Shown here piece after piece: positions 1 through 4,974 of a DNA stretch of 10,016 nt; position 1 is the stretch's first letter; the number at the start of each line of letters is the position of its first letter. The translations under genes and the position numbers were made by a program. The notes beneath the pieces are model-generated. The model did no database searches, was not told the DNA's origin, and saw only the letters and a program-made list of their open reading frames with translations. The DNA comes from Candidatus Stahliibacteriota bacterium (lineage in GTDB: Bacteria > Hydrothermota > Tepidihabitantia > SM23-42), in assembly GCA_030613445.1 (NCBI GenBank), contig JAUWLY010000079.1:1-10016 (forward strand), given 5' to 3'.

Positions 1-1186
1 AATCAGGGTTAGCATAAATATAAGCATCAGTTGAAGCGTCCTGTAGCAGATATGTACCACTTGAATTACCCCAACCCCAAGACCCCGAATGCTGCAAGAT
101 AGTGTAGGGGAGACCACGACCGAGATGGATAGTATCATACATTGCGGTTAAGTTAGTCGGAACGACGAGTCCGCCACCAGCATTGCCGATGTCGACGAAA
201 TAAATGCGCCCCTGCTTTGCCATACCGTCATAATTGCTTGAACCCTGGGTTGTATCATTCCCAGCGACTGTACAGTTTACATGTGTACCATGATATCCAC
301 CTACATCACCAAAGGCTGCGCCTTGATAGTTCTTATATCCAACGATTTTACGATGATTTGGATACACGCCCGTTCCTGTAATAGGATAGGAGGGATCATA
401 GTACTGCTGGTGATTAGTCGTGATCCCAGTATCTGTAGTGCTGAGCACAACACCATTGCCGACCACGCCATTATACCAAACCTGTCGAGCGCCAGGATTT
501 GATGGAATACTTGAACGCCAGCCAGTTTGTGTGACCCATTGGCAATTAACGTTACATAGGGTTGGTTCGGACCATTCTTGGATCCAAAGTACCGCCGGGA
601 TACGCGCAATATCGCTGAGCTGTTCAATATCAAGAATGACATCCATTGTTTTACAAAGGACATGATTCTCTATCTGTGTTACTTCAAAGCCCATTTCCCT
701 GATCTGCTGTGCTATGTCATTAATATTTTCGTTTGGAAAAACCTGTACTGTGGTACGGATAATACCTTTCTGATTCAGAATGTCTTTTTCGAGTTTGTAC
801 GCAGGTTGATATATCCCGGTCCATTGCACAAATGATTTTGTTTTAGCCTGTATGATCTGTTCAGCATCAGCACGAACAATAAACGCATAATGTGGAACAT
901 AACCAAGAATCTCAATTCCATCTGCTTTTAATTGTTCAGTCCAAGCATCGTAGATAGGACCAATCATTTGAACAATGTAATATCCGCTTCCCTGGTATTC
1001 TTTAATCGTTAGACCAGTCGCTAATTGAGGCTCGCCATCACGTGTGTCAAACTCGATGCCATTGGAAAACGAAATAATAGTAGCATTATCAACAGGGAAG
1101 ACATCCCGTGGCATTACCATGCCATGTTTGTGTATATCGGTAGCGCCTAAACATGTTATGACCAATAATAACGATACCAATTTCAT
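1..1186 (-). CDS. Secreted subtilisin-like serine protease (S8, KP-43-like), C-terminus outside the window
   Basis: The frame is open for 395 codons from ATG 1186 to the window edge. Residues 1-15 are a Sec-type signal peptide (MKLVSLLLVITCLGA). About residues 20-220 resemble the propeptide of KP-43-type proteases and seem to contain two related modules, one ending in QWTGIYQPAYKL (around 122-133). The catalytic domain follows: Asp252 in STTDTG and His299 in YHGTHV are the first two members of the Asp-His-Ser triad. KIVGYKNY before the His motif and the GSWGWGNSSGTY stretch near residue 368 fit the KP-43 subgroup. The nucleophilic Ser lies beyond base 1, so activity cannot be judged. The start at 1186 is preferred over an in-frame ATG at 1201 because AAAGGGGG lies 4 bases before it. 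Family assignment is firm; role (extracellular protein degradation or processing) is inferred. A type IX sorting domain at the missing end is possible but unseen. Confidence 0.88.
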   Translation of the reverse strand, partial: MKLVSLLLVITCLGATDIHKHGMVMPRDVFPVDNATIISFSNGIEFDTRDGEPQLATGLTIKEYQGSGYYIVQMIGPIYDAWTEQLKADGIEILGYVPHYAFIVRADAEQIIQAKTKSFVQWTGIYQPAYKLEKDILNQKGIIRTTVQVFPNENINDIAQQIREMGFEVTQIENHVLCKTMDVILDIEQLSDIARIPAVLWIQEWSEPTLCNVNCQWVTQTGWRSSIPSNPGARQVWYNGVVGNGVVLSTTDTGITTNHQQYYDPSYPITGTGVYPNHRKIVGYKNYQGAAFGDVGGYHGTHVNCTVAGNDTTQGSSNYDGMAKQGRIYFVDIGNAGGGLVVPTNLTAMYDTIHLGRGLPYTILQHSGSWGWGNSSGTYLLQDASTDAYIYANPD

Positions 1187-1221
1187 ATAACCCCCTTTCA
1201 TATATTTAAGTCTCTACAGTA

Positions 1222-1249
1222 ATTTTACTGAATACAAGTGTTATGTCAA
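1222..1249 (-). promoter_or_regulatory. Sigma-70-type promoter of the protease gene
   Basis: On the minus strand TTGACA (1244-1249) and TAAAAT (1222-1227) are separated by 16 bp. The predicted transcript start is near 1215, giving a leader of about 30 bases that contains the AAAGGGGG ribosome binding site before ATG 1186. Confidence 0.6.
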
Positions 1250-1296
1250 TGGTCTCAGTACATGATATGTTGAGTAGCACTACCTAAGATATACAG

Positions 1297-1380
1297 TAAG
1301 TTAGTTATTGAGTGAAACAGTAATTAGTAACTAAGTTATTGGTAAAGCAGTTATTAAGTTACTAAGTAACTAAGTAATTG
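1297..1380. repeat. Degenerate short tandem repeat, taactaag-like units
   Basis: The stretch is built of variants of an 8-base unit such as taactaag, ttattaag and ttactaag, sometimes separated by spacers (gtaaagcag, gtgaaacag). The cleanest part is at about 1351-1376. It encodes nothing because the unit carries stop codons in several frames. Units are too short and irregular for a CRISPR array. Confidence 0.6.
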
Positions 1381-1387
1381 CGGGAAT

Positions 1388-1436
1388 TGTAGTCGCCCGA
1401 TTCATCGGGCAATGTCTGATAAATCAGACAACTACA
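1388..1436. repeat. Three-stem palindrome (two hairpins inside a closing stem)
   Basis: An outer 6-bp stem, TGTAGT (1388-1393) with ACTACA (1431-1436), encloses two perfect hairpins: GCCCGAT (1395-1401) with ATCGGGC (1404-1410), and TGTCTGAT (1413-1420) with ATCAGACA (1423-1430). As single-stranded DNA or RNA this would fold into a three-way junction. It resembles REP/REPIN-type elements or an attC-like folded site in architecture only. No transposase or integrase gene is in the window. Confidence 0.7.
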
Positions 1437-1444
1437 GCGCCGTA

Positions 1445-1521
1445 CGCCTTACGCTCTACGCTTTTGTTTCTTGGAGCTTGGGATTTGGGACTTGGTTCTT
1501 GGCAATCGCCTTACGCTCTAC
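1445..1521. repeat. 15-bp direct repeat flanking a cttgg-rich block
   Basis: CGCCTTACGCTCTAC occurs exactly at 1445-1459 and 1507-1521. Between the copies lies a G/T-rich block with cttgg recurring four times (about 1471-1502). Nothing coding is visible. It belongs to the same repeat-rich gap as the three-stem palindrome just upstream, and looks like a dispersed intergenic repeat. Confidence 0.55.
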
Positions 1522-1609
1522 TCCTTAAAATTTCCCTATTTTTCATGTACTTTGCGATATATCTTAATGTAATATATTAAAGATATAATGATTCTGAAGC
1601 ATTTAGTAC

Positions 1610-1663
1610 TTGATTTATGTCATGGTTTGTGTATACTAAATCTGTTAATAGACAAAACAGATT
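1610..1663 (+). promoter_or_regulatory. Promoter and operator-like inverted repeat before the AhpD-family gene
   Basis: TTGATT (1610-1615) and TATACT (1632-1637) are 16 bp apart, placing transcription start near 1644. An 8-bp perfect inverted repeat, AATCTGTT (1639-1646) with AACAGATT (1656-1663), overlaps that start point, a usual place for a repressor or redox-sensor site. Further upstream TATATCTT (1558-1565) pairs with AAGATATA (1580-1587). The regulator is unknown. Confidence 0.5.
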
Positions 1664-1682
1664 AATTTAAAGGAGGCTCAAT

Positions 1683-2228
1683 ATGCCGAGACTGACACAA
1701 CTTACCATGGACAAATCTGCTTCATGGACAAAGAAACTCTTTAATAAGATAGAAGAAAACCTTGGTGTGGTACCTAATATGTTCAAGTGTATGGGTAATT
1801 CAGATGTTGGACTAGATGCGTTCTTAGCTTTTAATGCGGGTATTAATTCCGGGACATTAGGACCGAAAAGCGTAAAGATGATAATCCTTTTGACCTCTCA
1901 GCTAAATGACTGTGAATACTGCGTTGCCGCGCATACAAAGATGGCGATTGATGCAGAGTTACTTAATGAACAAGAGTGTTTGAACGCGCGCAAAGGCATA
2001 GGTCCTGATGACAAGACAACGAAAATGCTCGAGTTCACCAAGAAAGTGAAAATGACGAATGGTAAGGTCAGTAATGATGATTTACAGGCAGTCAAAGATG
2101 CTGGTTATAGTGATCAAGATATAATAGAAATGATTGGGGGCATTTGCCTAATCAACTTTGCAAATCTTGTAAGTAACGTAGCTGAACCAGAATTAGATTT
2201 TCCAGAACTCTCCTTGAAATTAGGTTAA
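1683..2228 (+). CDS. Carboxymuconolactone decarboxylase/AhpD-family protein (probable alkylhydroperoxidase)
   Basis: 181 residues. The core motif is CEYCVAAH: Cys77, Cys80 and His84, preceded by an acidic residue region, matching the ExxxCxxCxxxH active site of the AhpD-like fold. In that family the two cysteines form a disulfide during peroxide reduction. Residues 25-55 (LGVVPNMFKCMGNSDVGLDAF) match the lead-in helix of peroxidase-related members. The protein has no signal peptide, so it should be cytoplasmic. The ribosome binding site AAAGGAGG ends 6 bases before the ATG. It is monocistronic: its own promoter lies upstream and a terminator immediately follows. The family is sure, but whether it is a true peroxidase or a decarboxylase-like member of unknown substrate cannot be told. 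The CxxC pair favours the former. Confidence 0.9.
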   Translation: MPRLTQLTMDKSASWTKKLFNKIEENLGVVPNMFKCMGNSDVGLDAFLAFNAGINSGTLGPKSVKMIILLTSQLNDCEYCVAAHTKMAIDAELLNEQECLNARKGIGPDDKTTKMLEFTKKVKMTNGKVSNDDLQAVKDAGYSDQDIIEMIGGICLINFANLVSNVAEPELDFPELSLKLG

Positions 2229-2238
2229 TACCTAATTT
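2217..2238 (+). repeat. Inverted repeat spanning the stop codon
   Basis: AAATTAGGT (2217-2225) and ACCTAATTT (2230-2238) form a perfect 9-bp stem with a 4-base loop that contains the TAA stop at 2226-2228. It stands 13 bases before the terminator hairpin and may be an RNA 3'-end stabiliser or a second, weaker terminator (followed by CTTTCTT). Confidence 0.5.
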
Positions 2239-2251
2239 CTTTCTTGAACCG

Positions 2252-2285
2252 CAAACCCATCCTATTTGGATGGGTTTGTGCTTTT
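2252..2285 (+). terminator. Rho-independent terminator of the AhpD-family gene
   Basis: An 11-bp stem CAAACCCATCC (2252-2262) / GGATGGGTTTG (2268-2278) with loop TATTT is followed, after TG, by CTTTT. It lies 24 bases past the stop codon. Confidence 0.8.
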
Positions 2286-2432
2286 AAGAGGATTTTCCTT
2301 ATTTTGCAAGGGAAAGAGCGGTATTTGCTTTAAACCATTTGGTTCTGATAACAAATATTCCGTAAACCTGCAAAGATTTGTGTGAATATATAAACTATTC
2401 AAAAATAATATCGTAGCCCACTCTCTTATAAC

Positions 2433-2460
2433 TTGACTACTCTTTAATTCCTATTATAAT
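2433..2460 (+). promoter_or_regulatory. Near-consensus promoter at the endonuclease start
   Basis: TTGACT (2433-2438) and a perfect TATAAT (2455-2460) are 16 bp apart. Predicted transcription start falls on 2466-2467, the GTG start codon itself, so the mRNA would be leaderless. The rest of the gap from 2286 to 2432 is AT-rich with nothing I can assign. Confidence 0.6.
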
Positions 2461-2465
2461 GGACT

Positions 2466-3572
2466 GTGTGGGCGAGAAAGTATACGAAATGTATCCAATG
2501 CGGAACAATTAATAAAAAACATATCTCACGAGGTCTTTGTGTTAGTTGTTATCAAAAGGATATTGAAAGTAGACATAAAGGAGAAACGAAACAACGTGGT
2601 ATTGCTGCAAAAAAACTCACCAAAGAATATTTAGTCAATCAATACTTCAAAGAAAAAAAATCTTTAAGCGATATTGCTAAGGTATCTTATTGCTCAAGAG
2701 AGTTTGTCTATAAAAAAATGGTGGAATATGCAATTCCACGAAGGAGCCAACGCTCGGCAAGAAAAATAGCATTGGAGCAGAAAAAAATTATTGTAAATAG
2801 ACTCCAAGATGATGGTCATATTCAATTGGTCACTTATCAAAAAATCGACTATAATGAAAAGTTCTTTGCTTCCTGGTCTCAGAAAATGGCTTATGTATTA
2901 GGGATTTTATACACTGATGGTTGTCTAAGTATGCAAATTCATCATGGGAAGAAATCTACTCGAAGGACACCTATCATAAGCTTTGCACAGAAGGAGCGGG
3001 AACTTAGTAGCAAAGTTCTATCACTATTAAATTGCAATGCACGCTTACATTATCGTAGAAAAAAGATATATGGTGGCAGAGTGTGTGGCTCTGTGTACTA
3101 CTTTAATATTGCTTGCTCTGCAATTTATCCTGATCTCGTAAGACTAGGACTCAAAACTACAAAGAGTCTCGATATAGAATTTCCGACAATACCACAACAA
3201 TATGCCCGGCATTTTATCAGAGGTTGCTGGGATGGTGATGGATCTGTATACTTTGAGAAAGGTCGACGTCACTTGACCGCAAGCTTCTATAGTGGCTCTC
3301 GTCCATTCATAGAGGGGATGTTATTAGAATTGGAAAAAGCTGGACTGCCTAAAAGAACCGTGTATATATTAAAACGAAAGCATCCCAGCTACTATTTTAA
3401 ATTCCGTGGACATAATTGCATCAAGCTCTACCACTACATATACGACGACGCTCCCCCTACACAGTATTTAGAGCGTAAGCATTCATTGTTCAAAAAATAC
3501 GCTGACCAACAAAGAACAGCTCTCAAAGACACAAAAGATCGCCAAATATCCATATTTAAAACGACAGAATAA
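2466..3572 (+). CDS. Free-standing LAGLIDADG homing endonuclease with N-terminal zinc ribbon and HTH
   Basis: 368 residues. A zinc-ribbon motif uses Cys9, Cys12, Cys25 and Cys28 (CIQC...GLCVSC). Residues 52-92 look like a helix-turn-helix (LSDIAKVSYCSREFVYKKM). Two LAGLIDADG motifs follow about 107 residues apart: MAYVLGILYTDG with Asp151 and HFIRGCWDGDGS with Asp258, the expected metal-binding acids. This spacing indicates a monomeric two-motif enzyme that makes site-specific double-strand breaks to copy its own gene. The GTG at 2466 is the only start that keeps the first zinc cysteine (upstream stop at 2457-2459), and it has no ribosome binding site, in line with the promoter placing the transcript start there. 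No intron or intein is evident around it. The gene appears intact, is lysine-rich, and sits alone between unrelated genes, as expected for a selfish insertion. Confidence 0.87.
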   Translation: MWARKYTKCIQCGTINKKHISRGLCVSCYQKDIESRHKGETKQRGIAAKKLTKEYLVNQYFKEKKSLSDIAKVSYCSREFVYKKMVEYAIPRRSQRSARKIALEQKKIIVNRLQDDGHIQLVTYQKIDYNEKFFASWSQKMAYVLGILYTDGCLSMQIHHGKKSTRRTPIISFAQKERELSSKVLSLLNCNARLHYRRKKIYGGRVCGSVYYFNIACSAIYPDLVRLGLKTTKSLDIEFPTIPQQYARHFIRGCWDGDGSVYFEKGRRHLTASFYSGSRPFIEGMLLELEKAGLPKRTVYILKRKHPSYYFKFRGHNCIKLYHYIYDDAPPTQYLERKHSLFKKYADQQRTALKDTKDRQISIFKTTE

Positions 3573-3701
3573 CGATTGAGTTTGGTATAATTCACTACAC
3601 TTACCTGTCAATCTCTCCCCTCTTTTTAAGATTAAAAGAAACCGCGACTATGAAAGGAAACGAGACAACGGGCGTAATCTTTACTTTACTACAAAGCCTT
3701 G

Positions 3702-4160
3702 TCAAGCATATTTTCTGTGTTCAGTCCATTTCGCTTCTATTATTTTGTAGTGTTCCTGTACTTCATTGGCAAGCTCGCGAATTAGCTTTCTGCTTTTTGC
3801 CGTGAATCCTTTGAATGCCTCAAAAAATTCTCCATCAATTACTGATTTCTCAATATCTAGAGCCACTGATAAGGCACCCGCTAATGAGATTCCCTTTTTG
3901 TGCACATCCTCAGTTTGATTCTTTACATATTCGAGTGAGTTCTTAATGACGACCTCCTTAATAGCCGTGTTGTCAAACGTCGCACGCCTATTTTTGACAT
4001 CGATCTCGAGTTCACGTATCTGGCGTGCATGATCGTTTTCTTCCCATGCGAGAGTAGCCCAAAATTCGCGGTGTTCAGGAAATTGCTTAGAATATGCACT
4101 ATATAAGTCGCTGATCGTTTCCTCATGTTGAGCAAGCATCTCCATTATGCTAATATCCAT
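3702..4160 (-). CDS. Ferritin-like diiron-domain protein (rubrerythrin/bacterioferritin type)
   Basis: 152 residues, all predicted helix, the length of a four-helix ferritin-like bundle. Candidate iron ligands come in helix order: Glu13/Glu14 (helix 1), Glu41-x-x-His44 in WEENDHA (helix 2), Glu104 in LDIEKS (helix 3), and Glu133/Glu136-His137 in ANEVQEHYK (helix 4). There is no rubredoxin CxxC tail, so it is not a full rubrerythrin. Likely roles are iron oxidation or storage, or peroxide removal in the cytoplasm. The ribosome binding site AGGAGG lies 5 bases before the ATG. The gene ends in TGA, showing that this codon is an ordinary stop in this organism. Gap 3573-3701, between it and the convergent endonuclease gene, shows no clear terminator. 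Confidence 0.82.
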   Translation of the reverse strand: MDISIMEMLAQHEETISDLYSAYSKQFPEHREFWATLAWEENDHARQIRELEIDVKNRRATFDNTAIKEVVIKNSLEYVKNQTEDVHKKGISLAGALSVALDIEKSVIDGEFFEAFKGFTAKSRKLIRELANEVQEHYKIIEAKWTEHRKYA

Positions 4161-4264
4161 TGAATCCTCCTGTTTGTCATATACATTTAGACATACCTTT
4201 ATGCAGGAACGTTTAATGCCATCTTCTCCCCTACTATATCTTAGTCTTAAACCTCATTTTCCTC

Positions 4265-4292
4265 TTGACATTACCATAATAATATATACAAT
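4265..4292 (+). promoter_or_regulatory. Strong promoter of the secreted-protein gene
   Basis: Consensus TTGACA (4265-4270) and TACAAT (4287-4292) have a 16-bp spacer. Transcription would start near 4299 and give a leader of about 80 bases that contains a very strong Shine-Dalgarno sequence at 4308-4319 and a short ORF. Confidence 0.7.
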
Positions 4293-4317
4293 TTAGAAAA
4301 GCAGTAAAAAGGAGGTG

Positions 4318-4380
4318 ATGCACTGCAAACATAAGTTGAGGGAAAAAATCTGTAAAAAGTTGAAGGAGGCGGCAATATGA
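4318..4380 (+). CDS. Possible 20-codon leader peptide, translationally coupled to the next gene
   Basis: The leader contains AAAAAGGAGGTGAT (4306-4319), a near-complete complement of the 16S rRNA 3' end. An ATG inside its end (4318-4320) opens a 20-residue ORF, MHCKHKLREKICKKLKEAAI, rich in Lys/Arg with two Cys. Its TGA (4378-4380) overlaps the next gene's ATG (4377-4379) in the ATGA arrangement typical of translational coupling. The downstream start also has its own GAAGGAGG (4362-4369). The spacing of GGAGG to the leader ATG is only 2 bases, which is too short for efficient initiation, so the strong site could instead be a ribosome standby site or part of a regulatory leader. Confidence 0.4.
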   Translation: MHCKHKLREKICKKLKEAAI

Positions 4381-4943
4381 AAAACATATCTATAGGTTTA
4401 GCTATCTTGGTAATAAGCCTATCATATTCCCAAGGTTTAATCACAAATGGTGATTTTGAACAAACCTTAAACATTGGTTGGCAAAGAGACAGCAGTGGTG
4501 TTAATATCACAATCAACCGCGCCACTATCTATGATCCTGACCCTGATTATGAAGCCCAGGTCTACAAAGGAGCTGGTACTGGCTTTGCAGAACTTTCACA
4601 GGTGGTGGACATTCCATCGACCGATCTTTTATTCACATGTAATGCGAAAATCTATGCCTTTGATAATGACGCTGATACCCTAACTTGGGCTGCTGCTGCC
4701 CTTATTATTTCATATCTGGATGATGGCGGTGCAACCCTCGGAGAAACACGTATATGCAATTTCTCAACACCCTGTCCGTGGTTGAGTACCCCAACATGTC
4801 ATTTAATCATGGCAATTGATTCATTTTGGCATAACTACGGTTTTAATATTGATGATGAATTAGCCAATGTGCCAGGTGTCAACCCAGCAGATGTCCAAAA
4901 AATCAGCATTGCACTCTACGACACAACACTCCACACTTGCTGA
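4377..4943 (+). CDS. Secreted multidomain surface protein, N-terminal part up to an in-frame TGA
   Basis: 188 codons then TGA at 4941-4943. Residues 1-20 form a signal peptide (MKNISIGLAILVISLSYSQG). The remainder, beginning LITNGDFEQTLNIGWQRD, looks like a beta-sandwich carbohydrate-binding or galactose-binding-like domain (NGDFE...GW opening). Its usual last strand, AKVFADDINLEIL, lies only after the TGA in the same frame, so this ORF ends inside a domain and is not a natural protein end. Five Cys are present (88, 127, 133, 141, 188), an odd number for an exported domain. The ribosome binding site GAAGGAGG ends 7 bases before the ATG. It is one gene with the following reading frame: broken by a nonsense mutation, or recoded at the TGA. 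Confidence 0.8.
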   Translation: MKNISIGLAILVISLSYSQGLITNGDFEQTLNIGWQRDSSGVNITINRATIYDPDPDYEAQVYKGAGTGFAELSQVVDIPSTDLLFTCNAKIYAFDNDADTLTWAAAALIISYLDDGGATLGETRICNFSTPCPWLSTPTCHLIMAIDSFWHNYGFNIDDELANVPGVNPADVQKISIALYDTTLHTC

Positions 4944-4974
4944 GGGGCAAGTCAAACGGCGAAGGTCTTCGCCG
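4935..4974 (+). other. In-frame TGA codon with a SECIS-like hairpin downstream
   Basis: The TGA (4941-4943) sits in the loop of a 6-bp hairpin, ACTTGC (4935-4940) / GCAAGT (4947-4952). Thirteen bases after the TGA begins a perfect stem CGGCGA (4957-4962) / TCGCCG (4969-4974) whose apical hexamer is AGGTCT: an A-U pair closing a GGUC tetraloop. The E. coli fdhF SECIS element has the same AGGUCU apex in a 17-base stem-loop 11 bases after its UGA. The bulged U bound by E. coli SelB is absent here. The residue context would be Thr-Cys-Sec-Gly. The alternative is a chance palindrome in codons for AKVFA, combined with a nonsense mutation. Confidence 0.4.

Noticed and set aside
281..835. Several short open frames on both strands in this stretch
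   Set aside because: They overlap the uninterrupted S8 protease frame, which carries the signal peptide and the Asp and His catalytic motifs; they are out-of-frame shadows.
1297..1380. CRISPR array
   Set aside because: Units are about 8 bases, degenerate, and lack regular unique spacers of 25-40 bases; no cas gene is in the window.
2286..3701. Group I intron or intein hosting the LAGLIDADG gene
   Set aside because: Flanks belong to two intact, unrelated genes with their own signals, and no split gene or splice-junction motifs are seen; the endonuclease appears free-standing.
4941..4943. TGA read as Trp or Gly through an alternative genetic code
   Set aside because: The ferritin-like gene ends in TGA at a sensible family length, and all other genes read well with TGA as a stop. 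Only site-specific recoding or mutation remains plausible.
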